A stretch of DNA of 64,000 nt from Pseudoalteromonas galatheae (GCF_005886105.2 NZ_PNCO02000001.1:1-64000); one strand, 5' to 3'; shown: positions 51,727-62,755, counted from the stretch's first letter. Translations and numbers: made by a program. Notes: a model not told the origin generated them from the letters alone.

Positions 51727-52140
51727 ATGTTAGCTAGCGTAAAATGGGTTGAAGGAGATACCTTTATTGGTCGCTCTGCGTCGGGACATAATGTGGTATT
51801 TGATGCCGGTTCAGATAGTGCAGCGCCAAGTCCAATGGAGATGGTATTAATGTCAGCAGGGTGTTGTTCGTCAGTCGATGTCGTCAGCATTCTACAAAAG
51901 GCACGTCAGGATGTGACCGACGTGGAAGTAAAATTAACCGCAGAGCGCGCAGAAAGTGCACCTCGGGTTTTTACCAAGATCAATTTACACTTTGTGGTGA
52001 AAGGGCGTAATGTCTCTGAAAAACACCTAGAAAGAGCCGTAAGTTTATCCGCCGAAAAGTACTGTTCGGTGGCATTAATGCTTGAAAAAGCAGTAGAAAT
52101 TACGCATAGCCATGAAGTAGTTGAAATTGACGAAAAATAA
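51727..52140 (+). CDS. OsmC family protein (YhfA-like)
   Basis: A 137-residue OsmC/Ohr-fold protein. The redox-type cysteines lie in MSAGCCSSVDVVSIL and EKYCSVALML, spaced as in the E. coli YhfA group, which lacks a firmly assigned role (thiol peroxidase activity occurs in other branches). GAGGATAAC precedes the ATG. It stands before speD on the same strand, 85 bp away. Confidence 0.87.
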   Translation: MLASVKWVEGDTFIGRSASGHNVVFDAGSDSAAPSPMEMVLMSAGCCSSVDVVSILQKARQDVTDVEVKLTAERAESAPRVFTKINLHFVVKGRNVSEKHLERAVSLSAEKYCSVALMLEKAVEITHSHEVVEIDEK

Positions 52141-52225
52141 CGCTTTTTCATAGCGCTATTTTCGTATAAAATCCGCGAACTTTTGTTTCTGCAGCGCAGA
52201 TTTTTTGTATTAAGGTGGGTCTATC

Positions 52226-53035
52226 GTGAACAAGCCCTTTGATAAAATTAAACTCCATGGCTTTAACAACTTAACTAAGAGTTTAAGCTTTAGCATTTAC
52301 GATATTTGCTACGCCAAGACCGAGCAGCAACGTAAAGAATATCTAGAATACATCGATGAACAGTACAGTGCTGATCGTTTGACAGATATTCTAAAAGACG
52401 TAACGGATATTATCGGTGCGAATGTACTGAATATCGCACGTCAAGATTATGAACCACAAGGAGCAAGTGTGACGATCTTAGTATCAGAAGAGCCTGTTGA
52501 ACAACAGACTTTTGATAGCAACGAAGCACCAGGGCCACTACCTGATTCCGTGGTCGCGCATTTGGATAAGAGTCACATTTGTGTTCATACTTACCCAGAA
52601 GCACACCCTGATGATGGTATCTGTACTTTTAGAGCGGATATCGAAGTTTCAACGTGTGGTATTATTTCGCCACTTAAAGCGCTTAACTTCTTAATTCACT
52701 CTTTAGAGTCAGATGTGGTGACGATTGACTATCGTGTTCGTGGATTTACTCGTGACGTTAATGGTGTAAAACACTATATCGACCACGCAATTCACTCTAT
52801 CCAGAATTACATGACGGAAGATACTAAAGACGCATACCACATGGTAGACGTAAACGTGTATCAAGAGAACCTATTCCATACTAAGATGATGCTTAAGGAA
52901 ACAGACCTAAATGCGTATCTATTTGGAATTAGCACTGAAGACTTGGATGCAGAAGAAGAGGAAGAAATTCGTCTTAAGCTGAATCGTGAAATTCAGGAAG
53001 TGTTCTACGGTCGCAATTTACCAGAAACTGAATAA
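52226..53035 (+). CDS. speD: S-adenosylmethionine decarboxylase proenzyme
   Basis: Pyruvoyl enzyme of 269 residues making decarboxylated SAM for spermidine synthesis. Self-cleavage occurs at Lys-Ser in [14 protein letters not shown] (Ser near residue 116), giving the pyruvoyl group. It is colinear with E. coli SpeD ([45 protein letters not shown]). GTG start with AAGGTGG ribosome site. Confidence 0.97.
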   Translation: MNKPFDKIKLHGFNNLTKSLSFSIYDICYAKTEQQRKEYLEYIDEQYSADRLTDILKDVTDIIGANVLNIARQDYEPQGASVTILVSEEPVEQQTFDSNEAPGPLPDSVVAHLDKSHICVHTYPEAHPDDGICTFRADIEVSTCGIISPLKALNFLIHSLESDVVTIDYRVRGFTRDVNGVKHYIDHAIHSIQNYMTEDTKDAYHMVDVNVYQENLFHTKMMLKETDLNAYLFGISTEDLDAEEEEEIRLKLNREIQEVFYGRNLPETE

Positions 53036-53056
53036 TCAGCGGTAAATTAAGGTATT

Positions 53057-53082
53057 AAAAAAGGCGCGCAAGCGCCTTTCTT
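53057..53082 (+). terminator. speD terminator
   Basis: AAAGGCGC-GCAA-GCGCCTTT with T-rich tail, about 25 bp after the stop. A separate inverted repeat TATAAGCG/CGCTTATA at 53112-53145 lies between it and the accessory block. Confidence 0.87.
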
Positions 53083-53164
53083 AATGTTTGAAGTTCCTTG
53101 TTAAGTCATCATATAAGCGCATAGAGCACGACAGTACCGCTTATAGAGTGACGGTTACAAAGTA

Positions 53165-53818
53165 CTAAGATTCACTTTCTAATTCCTCGTCTGGCGTATC
53201 AGGGCGCTGACGCTCGACAAAGATAGTGGCCAGTAGAGTGGTGACTACACAGGAAAGTAAAATCGACTTTAGGATTTCGTAGTTATGATATATCAAACCC
53301 CAGCTCCAGAATTGTTTGGCGGAGCTTTCATCTATACCTAAAAATTCTAAATTACTTATGACATTTTCACCAAGAGCTGCCAAATCTACTATTATAAAGC
53401 CATAGAATATGGCATACAGCAGAGGGTCTGCATGTGTCATATAAATTGCTCGCCAATTATCTGGGTTAGTCAAACGAATATACCGCAAAGACCACCTTAA
53501 CCTATGTTTAAGCAATACTAAAGTAGTTACATCTAATATCAAGTGTGTTCCGAATATTAGATTATTTACGTAAAAGGCTTGGAGCCCATTGGAATTTAGC
53601 GAAAGGAAATACATGACAGCTAAGTATTCAATAGCCATCATCAAAAATAATAGCACTGTTATGTGCTTTATATTCTCCAACCCTTTTCCTAAAAAAGATA
53701 ATATCAAGATACTAATTAAAATAGAGCCATTGGCATAAATTTCTAAATTTATGTAAGTTGCTGAAAATAAAACAGCTGATACTATTCCAAATATTAAAAA
53801 GCACCAAGATAACTTCAT
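53165..53818 (-). CDS. multi-pass membrane protein of unknown function
   Basis: A 217-residue hydrophobic protein with about six predicted transmembrane segments (roughly residues 4-22, 29-46, 51-72, 84-104, 131-154, 177-200) and an acidic cytoplasm-like tail ending DTPDEELESES. I do not recognise the family. Its ATG overlaps the TGA of the upstream peptide gene (ATGA at 53815-53818), so the two are translated together. The coding region looks more AT-rich than its neighbours, suggesting transfer. An immunity, export or modification role for the peptide is conceivable but unproved. Confidence 0.72.
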   Translation of the reverse strand: MKLSWCFLIFGIVSAVLFSATYINLEIYANGSILISILILSFLGKGLENIKHITVLLFLMMAIEYLAVMYFLSLNSNGLQAFYVNNLIFGTHLILDVTTLVLLKHRLRWSLRYIRLTNPDNWRAIYMTHADPLLYAIFYGFIIVDLAALGENVISNLEFLGIDESSAKQFWSWGLIYHNYEILKSILLSCVVTTLLATIFVERQRPDTPDEELESES

Positions 53819-54093
53819 TCTTTTTCCTTGACATAAACGAGCAGAGTTGAGTAACTCTCACTTTCTTTTTTGGGATCGGTTGCCTTATTACCGCCACTAC
53901 CAGCATATACTTGCCTATTCTGTTTCTTACTTAAAAGTGAAAAATGTCGTGAGCTTCTGCTTTGATTGTCTTTTCTTTTAGGGTCTTTATCTTTATTTGG
54001 ACCGCTGCCACCAGAAACCATTTTTGTCTCTTTGAGGTGGAGCTGATAAATATCTGAAAGTTTACTAGTGGTCTTTTTTAGCAAAAAGCGCAT
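53815..54093 (-). CDS. small repeat-containing peptide with glycine-rich leader-like motifs
   Basis: A 92-residue basic protein without cysteines. It contains two diverged copies of one unit: MVSGGSGPNKDKDPKRK (about 25-41) and QVYAGSGGNKATDPKKE (about 61-77), pattern V-x-x-GSG-x-NK-x-x-DPK. Each copy is preceded by a stretch with LL(S)KK and hydrophobic residues. The first looks like a double-glycine leader (KLSDIYQLHLKETKMVSGG). AAAGGACG is a good ribosome site. It resembles a bacteriocin or RiPP precursor by layout, but no modification enzyme or peptidase-transporter is in the window. Confidence 0.68.
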   Translation of the reverse strand: MRFLLKKTTSKLSDIYQLHLKETKMVSGGSGPNKDKDPKRKDNQSRSSRHFSLLSKKQNRQVYAGSGGNKATDPKKESESYSTLLVYVKEKE

Positions 54094-54250
54094 AATGACG
54101 TCCTTTCTAAGTTAAGTTTTGCGGTGTTTAGTTTCCACTCTACTTTACCCCTTAACAACAAGGTTGAAAACATCGTGTTGCAAATAGACCTTATTCGTAA
54201 CTTTATTGTCTGCCATTGTGGTGAGGGGCTATTGAAGTGCGCATCTTTCA

Positions 54251-54556
54251 TTAGCCTTTATCCTCGTTGCTTGGTTTGTTATTTCGCGGTGTTGGAGACT
54301 TGCGCCATAATTTGGCGTCGTCAATTTTGTCTCTCAAGGCAAGAATTTGTTCTCTGAGTGGGTTGAGGTTGATGCCGCAGGTGTCGCACCATATTTCAAA
54401 ATATTCATAGGGAAATTTGCTTACACCTTTTTCGTAGTTTTCATAAGTGCCACGTTCCACGCCAACCAAGTTAGCCATTTCTTGCGTGGTTTTGCCGGCG
54501 ACTTTGCGCATGCGGCGCAGGTCGTCTCCTGTAAAGCGCTTATCAAATTTCCCCAC
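54251..54556 (-). CDS. XRE-type helix-turn-helix regulator
   Basis: A small DNA-binding protein of about 102 residues. The helix-turn-helix is RRMRKVAGKTTQEMANLVGV followed by ERGTYENYEKGVSKFPYEYFE (about residues 14-55), then a basic tail. GTG 54556 has AGGA eight bases before it; TTG 54559 is the alternative. It lies upstream of the repeat-peptide gene on the same strand (157 bp apart) and divergent from the small gene at 54947, as expected for a local regulator of either. Confidence 0.8.
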   Translation of the reverse strand: MGKFDKRFTGDDLRRMRKVAGKTTQEMANLVGVERGTYENYEKGVSKFPYEYFEIWCDTCGINLNPLREQILALRDKIDDAKLWRKSPTPRNNKPSNEDKG

Positions 54557-54946
54557 CAACTCAATCCTTTTGCTTGTCGCACTCGCGTTATAAACAGCAT
54601 CAGTCCCTATGTTGTCTGATGTACGCTATTTGTTTGTCTCTATTGTTTGCTTAACCAAGTTGCATTTTTGTATCTAAACCGTAAACGCGAGTCTATCGTA
54701 GAAAATTTCTTTTTCAAGAGTAGTCCGCCTAAAAATGAACATTTTGTTGCATTTAATAAGTCTTCGCTCAATTTTTTAGGCGAAGCCTGAGGTGAGTAAT
54801 TTGGTATTTAACAGAGGTGTTGTGATGACGAGTGTAGCCTTCTTAAATAATTTACACATAAATTAAAAAAAACTTTTTTCGCGCAGATTTTTGCACGAAG
54901 CTTTTGTTACTTTAGTGTGAAATAAAGTAACATGTTGGAGAGCAAT
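54557..54946. promoter_or_regulatory. divergent control region of the XRE gene and the 77-residue gene
   Basis: About 390 bp without a gene, strongly AT-rich at 54840-54890. It ends with a perfect dyad at 54906-54931. TTGCAC at 54891 and TTTACA at 54851 are possible -35 elements, but no pair is convincing. Confidence 0.5.
54906..54931. promoter_or_regulatory. dyad operator GTTACTTTA-N8-TAAAGTAAC
   Basis: Two perfect 9-bp arms separated by 8 bp, directly before the ribosome site of the 77-residue gene. Size and symmetry fit a dimeric helix-turn-helix regulator such as the XRE protein encoded 350 bp away. Confidence 0.65.
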
Positions 54947-55180
54947 ATGGATTATCTACGCCAATATCATGACTTAACGATTTATTACGATGCCCTCAAG
55001 AAGGCGGCAAGGCAGGGTGACGAGGTGCCAGATACCACAACTAAATGGTTAGCTCTCGTGGAAACAACCTTGTTTGAACTGCAAGAGCTTGCCCATATGG
55101 AAAAGGCTTACATGCAAAAATCAAAGACGATGAATAATCTGGTTGAGTTGGTGTATTCCAGTGCCCCAAGCATGGAATAA
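54947..55180 (+). CDS. small helical protein of unknown function
   Basis: A 77-residue soluble protein, likely all helical (DYLRQYHDLTIYYDALKKAA; WLALVETTLFELQELAHMEK). ATG 54947 has GGAG at good spacing; the in-frame ATG 54932 would start inside the dyad operator edge and is less likely. I do not recognise the family. It has its own strong terminator and lies divergent from the XRE regulator, a layout often seen in prophage or mobile-island remnants. Confidence 0.68.
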   Translation: MDYLRQYHDLTIYYDALKKAARQGDEVPDTTTKWLALVETTLFELQELAHMEKAYMQKSKTMNNLVELVYSSAPSME

Positions 55181-55211
55181 AAAGTAATTGCTTTTGAGTT
55201 TTTGCGGTGAG

Positions 55212-55249
55212 GGGGAACGTTTTACGCTAGTTTTACGTTCCCCTTTTTT
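55212..55249 (+). terminator. terminator of the 77-residue gene
   Basis: GGGGAACGT at 55212-55220 pairs perfectly with ACGTTCCCC at 55235-55243, followed by six T. A further stem CGTTTATC/GATAAACG at 55261-55291 lies after the TonB receptor stop on the other strand. Confidence 0.88.
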
Positions 55250-55298
55250 CTTTGTGTGCTCGTTTATCGCCTAGTGTGCAGATGATAAACGAGTCGTA

Positions 55299-57377
55299 CT
55301 ACAGCTCGTAGGTAAAACTTAAGCCATAAACGCGAGGCTCGCCGTACTGTACATAGGTATTATTTTGCCAGCCATCTAATGGGTTATTACCAAATCTAAA
55401 GCCACGTACCACAATGTCTTCGTCTGCTAGGTTTCTACCCCAAGCCGTTAATGACCAGTTGTCGCCATAGTAGCTAAGGCTTGCGTTTATCAGGTTATGA
55501 TTGCGTGCTTGTTCGTTGTGACTATCCGATAGGTAATAATTATCTTTGCCTTCAACGCCTACTTCAACCACTAGGTTATCCATTAACTCGTAATTGATGG
55601 CAAATGAGTATTGATAATTTGGTGCTTGCGCTTGGTCGCGACCATCCAAGTTTTGACCGCTTGCAGCCACAAAGTCTTCAATTTCTGTTTCTAAGTAACC
55701 TGCGCTATAGCTAAAGCCAAGGCGGTCAGTGTATTGTAGGTTACCTTCAACTTCTAGGCCGTAGTTACTGCCTTTACTGGCGTTGTCGATGTAGCCTGCA
55801 AACTGCTGGTTAGAAACTTGCCATTGCTTTAGTTGGATGTCGTCACGTTGCATATAAAAAGCGGTAACCCGCACGAGGTGACGTTTGTCTTCAGATTCAC
55901 CCTTTACACCAAACTCTGCATTCCAAACGTATTCAGGGTCAAAGTAATGGTGTTCGGCTGGAATGTTTAAACCTTCATCTTTGGCTTTTGCCAGAGCCTC
56001 ACCATTTACACCGCCCACTTTGTAACCACGAGTAAGGTTTGTGTAGATCATAGTGCGAGGCACTGCTTGATATTCAAGTGCAATTTTTCCACCCCACATT
56101 ACATCATCGGTTTCAATGCTAAAGCCGTTACTATCTAAATAGTCAGCGTCATACTGCTCTGCGCGAAGGCCACCGATAAGACGGGTTTTGTCAGATAGAT
56201 GGTGTACGTATTGACCAAAAATTGCGTTGCTTTCTACGGTGTAAGCAGACGTAAATGGGTTATCAAGCCAAGTATAGTGACGGGTTAAATCAACATCGTT
56301 ACGTTTTGCAAAAACACCCACAACCCAATCATTTTGTTTGTCTTTGAGTAAAAACTCTATGTTGCCTTTTTCGTGGTTACGCTCATAGGCGTCGGTTGAG
56401 CTATATCCTTCTGGGTGCAAACCTGCTGCACACAGCGCAGGTTTAGCTGCGTCATTACATACCCAATCTTCGTCGTAGCTATATAGAGTGTCAGCATCTA
56501 GCCCAGATACTTTAAATTCCACATTGAATAAGTCTGCGCGCGTATAAATTCCGCGTAGTGAAAACGCATCTGAGCTGAGGTTGTCTTGGCCCGGGGTATC
56601 AGCGACGCTGTTACGTGAATTATCCAAGGTAAAACCGTCGTAACCATTTTCAGTGTCAATATGGTGATAAGCGAACTCTAGCGCAAGGTTGTCGCTCACT
56701 TGAGAGTTAAGTTTCACTCTTGCTACTTGCTCGTCTTGTTGCTGAGTGGGTTTATTTAGATAAAGATTATCTACATAGCCGTCTGACTCTCGTTGATAAA
56801 GGCTGACACGGGCTGCTGTGTTGTCACTTAACCCTGTGCCCGCAGCCAGTCCAGCTTCATAGCTACCGTAATTGCCCGCACCTAATTTCACTTTTAATGA
56901 TGGCGCTATGGTAGCGGCTTGGGTGTTTACTTCAACGATTCCTGCTAAAGCATCTGAGCCGAACTTAGTACCCTGAGGGCCGCGATACACGACTACAGAT
57001 TCAGTATCAAATAGCAACGCACTGGCGCCTAATCCTGAGTAATTAATACCGTCAATTAATAATCCAACGCTGGGATAAATGGGATCAACAAATTGTGAAC
57101 GTAAACCAACGCCACGGATCTGCATAAAGCGACCACGAGCCGCACCAGCTGTAAAGTTAACATTGGCAGTGGCCCCCAATATTTCATCTAAATATTGCGC
57201 GCCGCGTTTATTAATCGTGAGCTCGTCAACCACTGACGCGCTTGCGCTTAATGTCTGGATCGTTTCATTTTGGAAGTCACCTGTGACGACTATGGTTTCC
57301 AAGTTATCGTCGGCAAGCGCCTGATGAGATAAAAATGGCAGCAATGCCAAGGTGATCGTAGAGAGTTTTAACTTCAT
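55299..57377 (-). CDS. TonB-dependent outer-membrane receptor
   Basis: A 692-residue receptor with signal peptide (cleavage after HQALA), TonB box region ETIVVTG, plug domain with VVYRGPQGTKFGSDALAGIVEV, and a beta-barrel ending in an aromatic-rich strand (YGLSFTYEL). ATG 57377 is preferred, since the earlier in-frame ATG codons lengthen the signal sequence. The substrate is unknown. The receptor lies near the thiamine operon but is separately and oppositely transcribed, with no riboswitch before it, so a link to thiamine is not supported. Confidence 0.9.
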   Translation of the reverse strand: MKLKLSTITLALLPFLSHQALADDNLETIVVTGDFQNETIQTLSASASVVDELTINKRGAQYLDEILGATANVNFTAGAARGRFMQIRGVGLRSQFVDPIYPSVGLLIDGINYSGLGASALLFDTESVVVYRGPQGTKFGSDALAGIVEVNTQAATIAPSLKVKLGAGNYGSYEAGLAAGTGLSDNTAARVSLYQRESDGYVDNLYLNKPTQQQDEQVARVKLNSQVSDNLALEFAYHHIDTENGYDGFTLDNSRNSVADTPGQDNLSSDAFSLRGIYTRADLFNVEFKVSGLDADTLYSYDEDWVCNDAAKPALCAAGLHPEGYSSTDAYERNHEKGNIEFLLKDKQNDWVVGVFAKRNDVDLTRHYTWLDNPFTSAYTVESNAIFGQYVHHLSDKTRLIGGLRAEQYDADYLDSNGFSIETDDVMWGGKIALEYQAVPRTMIYTNLTRGYKVGGVNGEALAKAKDEGLNIPAEHHYFDPEYVWNAEFGVKGESEDKRHLVRVTAFYMQRDDIQLKQWQVSNQQFAGYIDNASKGSNYGLEVEGNLQYTDRLGFSYSAGYLETEIEDFVAASGQNLDGRDQAQAPNYQYSFAINYELMDNLVVEVGVEGKDNYYLSDSHNEQARNHNLINASLSYYGDNWSLTAWGRNLADEDIVVRGFRFGNNPLDGWQNNTYVQYGEPRVYGLSFTYEL

Positions 57378-57488
57378 GCTTAATCTTTGTCCCATTTTTA
57401 ATTGGGCACAGTTTAGCAAAAGCCAGACCAGTTAACAGTGAAATTGTGTTATATGTTAGCCCGTTAATACTAAACAAACAGGTCAGAA

Positions 57489-57896
57489 ATGAGTTTTAAA
57501 GTTGATTTTAAAGTCCGAGACTACGAGTGTGACTTACAAGGTATCGTGAATAACAGTGTATATTTTAATTATTTAGAGCATGCAAGACATGAGTTTTTAT
57601 TAGCGAATAACGTTGACTTTGCTGCACTTGCAGAGCAAAAAATAAACTTAGTCGTTATTCGTAGTGAAATGAATTATCGAGGCTCACTACGACCAGGCGA
57701 TGAATTTTACGTAGAAGTTGCGCTTGAGCGCGAGAGCAAAGTTAAATTTGCCTTTAAACAAAAAGTAATCAGAGCGTATGACAATAAACTGATGTTAGAT
57801 GCTATTGTCACCGGCACGTCACTCAACGAGCGTGGTAGGCCGTTTTTACCTGAGGCTATTACTCATTTATTTGAAGAGCAGCAATTTGTGAAATAG
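57489..57896 (+). CDS. acyl-CoA thioesterase, 4HBT family
   Basis: A hotdog-fold thioesterase of 135 residues. The 4HBT motif is VRDYECDLQGIVNNSVYFNY followed by LEHARHEFL, with the catalytic Asp replaced or shifted within the ECDLQG segment. Similar to YbgC-like enzymes hydrolysing acyl-CoA; substrate unknown. Divergent from the TonB receptor. Confidence 0.85.
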   Translation: MSFKVDFKVRDYECDLQGIVNNSVYFNYLEHARHEFLLANNVDFAALAEQKINLVVIRSEMNYRGSLRPGDEFYVEVALERESKVKFAFKQKVIRAYDNKLMLDAIVTGTSLNERGRPFLPEAITHLFEEQQFVK

Positions 57897-58000
57897 TTGG
57901 TGTTAAAACATTCAGGTAAGACAATTTTACAGAATTTTACTGCAATTTTTGCGTCTTGAAACGTTATAATAAAGTCAGGGCATAAAATAGATGGTTTACC

Positions 58001-58420
58001 ATGAAATTCATCAGCATAATCGGCGCAATAATGGCGCTCAGTGGATGTATATCGACAGGGAAGGTAGACACGGAAGCGCTTAAGTATTCCGCTTGGCAGT
58101 TACAGAGTATCAACGGCCAAAATATTGCGCAGTTACAATCAGACGTCAGACTTGGTGAAAAGCCTATTGATATTCGCTTTATTGATGCGCTGCAAGTCAA
58201 TGGTTTTGCGGGTTGTAATCGCTTTTTTGGTGAAGGCGAAATTGTCGAAGGGCAGCTAAAAGTTAAAAACTTAGGCATGACGCGTAAGTACTGTGGTGAA
58301 GAAATCGCTCAGGTTGAGTCGCAGCTTATTAACCAATTACAAATTGGTGTCTTGCTTGAAGTGAATGCTAATAAGTTGACCTTGAAAGGAAAACCTCAGT
58401 TTAGTTTTATTAAACAATAA
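58001..58420 (+). CDS. META-domain lipoprotein (HslJ-like)
   Basis: A 139-residue lipoprotein with lipobox ALSGC (Cys near residue 16). The META fold shows YSAWQLQSINGQ, VNGFAGCNRFFGEGEI and MTRKYCGEEIAQVESQLIN, with the paired cysteines typical of HslJ/META proteins. It is probably outer-membrane or periplasmic; function unknown. It lies upstream of the TPP riboswitch. Confidence 0.83.
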   Translation: MKFISIIGAIMALSGCISTGKVDTEALKYSAWQLQSINGQNIAQLQSDVRLGEKPIDIRFIDALQVNGFAGCNRFFGEGEIVEGQLKVKNLGMTRKYCGEEIAQVESQLINQLQIGVLLEVNANKLTLKGKPQFSFIKQ

Positions 58421-58493
58421 GCTGAAAATAAGAATTCCAGTGTCAGTGCTTGCGAGCTTTCGTGTTAGCAAGTAGACTGGCGCTAATTCGTTA

Positions 58494-58606
58494 CTTGTCG
58501 GAGTGCCTTGAGTTTTTGCAACAAATTTGTTGCAGATAGTCGGGCTGAGATCGCATTTTGCGGGATCCGTGGACCTGATCAGGTTAATGCCTGCGTAGGG
58601 AACAAG
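58494..58606 (+). ncRNA. TPP riboswitch (THI element)
   Basis: All core blocks of the thiamine pyrophosphate aptamer are present: P1 arms CTTGT (58494-58498) and ACAAG (58602-58606), GGAGTGCC, CTGAGA at 58545-58550, GGACCTGATC at 58571-58580, and GGTTAATGCCTGCGTAGGGA at 58582-58601. The P3 extension carries ACAAATTTGT. It controls the thiC operon. Confidence 0.96.
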
Positions 58607-60689
<2,083 letters not shown>

Positions 60690-60747
60690 CCTAACCCATC
60701 ATAGCCACCTTGATGCCTGTCGGGTGGCTAACTTTAGGAGTGTAGCT

Positions 60748-61761
60748 ATGTCTACTCAAGCACGTGTTGCTATCTTGGGTTTTGGCTTAACAGGGCGTAT
60801 CGCTGCATTGATGCTCGCTGAGCGTTATCAAATCAGCGTATTTGAACAAGCAAAGCAAGGTACTGAGAGCTCAGCAGGTAGTGTGGCGGCGGCCATGTTA
60901 GCGCCGTTGGCTGAGTCTGTGATATGCGATGAGGCGTTGGCACTGCAGGGGCTGGAGTCCATGAAACTCTGGCCACAATTACTGGCTAAACTGGAAAGCT
61001 CAGTATTTTTCCAGCAGCAAGGCTCCCTTATTGTGGCGCATGGCCAAGACCGTGGTGATTTAGTGAGTTTTCAGCAGCGCTTAAAGCCGTTACAAGATCA
61101 TAGCGCGGAAGTGGTGAATGGTGCTCGGATCGCGCAATTGGAACCAGAACTTGGTGGTGTGTTCCATCAAGGTTTGTATTTACCTTGCGAAGGCCAGCTT
61201 GATAATCAGGCGTTTTATCAAAGTAGTACGGCAACATTGATGAAGCAAGGGGTAGAGATTAACTACGCTGTCCATTGTGATGAAGCGAAAAAGGCGCAGC
61301 TTAGTCAAGCGTATGATTGGGTGATTGACTGTCGCGGTCTTGGCGCGAAAGCCACGTGTAATGGGCTTCGTGGCGTGCGCGGCGAAGTGGCGAGAATTTA
61401 TGCCCCAGAAGTGACCTTGACCCGACCTGTGCGCTTGATGCACCCAAGATACCCCATTTACATTGCGCCAAAACCAGATCATCAGTTTGTTATTGGTGCG
61501 ACGGAAATTGAGTCGCAAGATAATGATGAGATAACGGTACGTTCTACACTCGAATTACTCTCTGCTGCTTATTCGGTTCATCGTGGGTTTGCCGAAGCGC
61601 GAGTATTGTCTTTATTAGCAGGACTTAGACCTGCGTTTAAAGATAATCACCCCAAAATTGAACAGCAAGGTAATGTGATCAGTATCAATGGCCTATATAG
61701 ACACGGTTATTTGCTAGCACCGCTTATCGTGAAACAAGCACTATCTAAGGAGTTATTATGA
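60748..61761 (+). CDS. thiO: FAD-dependent glycine oxidase ThiO
   Basis: A 337-residue DAO-family flavoprotein supplying iminoglycine for the thiazole ring. FAD loop AILGFGLTGRIAALMLAERY at the start, and a C-terminal GLRPAF...GNVISINGLYRHGYLLAP segment as in D-amino-acid oxidases. ATG 60748 has AGGAG. It overlaps thiS by ATGA. Use of ThiO in place of the anaerobic tyrosine lyase ThiH points to an aerobic thiazole route. Confidence 0.92.
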   Translation: MSTQARVAILGFGLTGRIAALMLAERYQISVFEQAKQGTESSAGSVAAAMLAPLAESVICDEALALQGLESMKLWPQLLAKLESSVFFQQQGSLIVAHGQDRGDLVSFQQRLKPLQDHSAEVVNGARIAQLEPELGGVFHQGLYLPCEGQLDNQAFYQSSTATLMKQGVEINYAVHCDEAKKAQLSQAYDWVIDCRGLGAKATCNGLRGVRGEVARIYAPEVTLTRPVRLMHPRYPIYIAPKPDHQFVIGATEIESQDNDEITVRSTLELLSAAYSVHRGFAEARVLSLLAGLRPAFKDNHPKIEQQGNVISINGLYRHGYLLAPLIVKQALSKELL

Positions 61762-61955
61762 AAGTCGAATTTAATGGCGAAACGATTAATATCAACCGCG
61801 AGCAAAATATTCAGGAATTTATTGAAGCCAGAGGTGCCAAACCGCCTTTTGCCGTCGCGCTTAATGGTACTTTTGTTTCCCGTACGGAGCTGCCAAGCGT
61901 GACATTGAGCGACGGTGATAAGATTGAGCTTTTATCACCAATTCAAGGGGGATAA
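61758..61955 (+). CDS. thiS: sulfur carrier protein ThiS
   Basis: Ubiquitin-like 65-residue protein ending in the required Gly-Gly (SPIQGG), which is adenylated and thiocarboxylated to carry sulfur to ThiG. FNGETI start and [13 protein letters not shown] are typical. It overlaps thiO and lies two bases before thiG. Confidence 0.96.
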   Translation: MKVEFNGETININREQNIQEFIEARGAKPPFAVALNGTFVSRTELPSVTLSDGDKIELLSPIQGG

Positions 61956-61957
61956 AC

Positions 61958-62755
61958 ATGCAGTCTATGACTGATACTAAGCTCACTATTTATGGTGAAC
62001 AATTTACTAGCCGCATGCTAATTGGCTCGGCACTTTATCCTTCTCCAGAGGTAATGCAGGGGGCTATCGCCACCTCGGGTGCTGAAATTGTTACTGTGTC
62101 GCTGAGACGCCAGCAAACTAAGCAGGCGGGTGATGACTTTTGGTCGCTTATCAAAGAGATGGAACTACGAGTCTTACCAAACACAGCTGGTTGTCATAGC
62201 GTAAAAGAAGCGGTGACTTTGGCGCAGATGTGCCGGGAAGTGTTTGCCACTGATTGGATTAAACTTGAACTTATTGGCGATGAATATAACTTGCAGCCAG
62301 ACCCAATTGCATTGCTCGAAGCCACCGAAATCTTGATAAAAGAAGGGTTTAAAGTATTGCCTTACTGCACTGATGATTTGGTGCTATGTCAGCGTTTGGA
62401 TGCGCTTGGATGTGAAGTTTTAATGCCATGGGGCGCGCCAATTGGTACGGGAAAAGGGCTGTTAAATCCATATAACCTACAAACCATTCGCACACGTTTG
62501 CCCCATCAAACCTTGATTGTGGACGCGGGACTCGGCTTGCCGTCTCATGCTTGCCAAGCACTTGAGCTAGGTTATGATGCCGTACTATTAAATTCGGCAG
62601 TGGCAGGGGCGGGTTGTCCTATCACCATGGCAAAAGCGTTTGAAGCCAGCACGGTTGCAGGGCGCCTGTCTTATTTGGCAAAAGCAATGCCACAAAAAGA
62701 GGTGGCATCACCTTCTACGCCAACCTTAGGCATGCCTTTTTGGCACGCAAACTAA
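61958..62755 (+). CDS. thiG: thiazole synthase
   Basis: TIM-barrel enzyme of 265 residues forming the thiazole phosphate from DXP, ThiS thiocarboxylate and iminoglycine. The Schiff-base lysine lies in [16 protein letters not shown], with [16 protein letters not shown] and [20 protein letters not shown] following. The N-terminus has about 10 extra residues before LTIYG; an internal start (MTDTKL) is possible. Confidence 0.96.
   Translation: MQSMTDTKLTIYGEQFTSRMLIGSALYPSPEVMQGAIATSGAEIVTVSLRRQQTKQAGDDFWSLIKEMELRVLPNTAGCHSVKEAVTLAQMCREVFATDWIKLELIGDEYNLQPDPIALLEATEILIKEGFKVLPYCTDDLVLCQRLDALGCEVLMPWGAPIGTGKGLLNPYNLQTIRTRLPHQTLIVDAGLGLPSHACQALELGYDAVLLNSAVAGAGCPITMAKAFEASTVAGRLSYLAKAMPQKEVASPSTPTLGMPFWHAN

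Noticed and set aside
54124..54357. 77-residue frame between the peptide gene and the XRE gene
   Set aside because: Opposite strand to both, overlaps the XRE coding end and lacks a ribosome site.
53165..55250. Prophage or toxin-antitoxin module as firm call
   Set aside because: No integrase, structural phage gene or recognised toxin fold is present.
55299..57377. Thiamine-specific TonB receptor
   Set aside because: No riboswitch lies before it and it is transcribed away from the thi operon; proximity alone is not enough.
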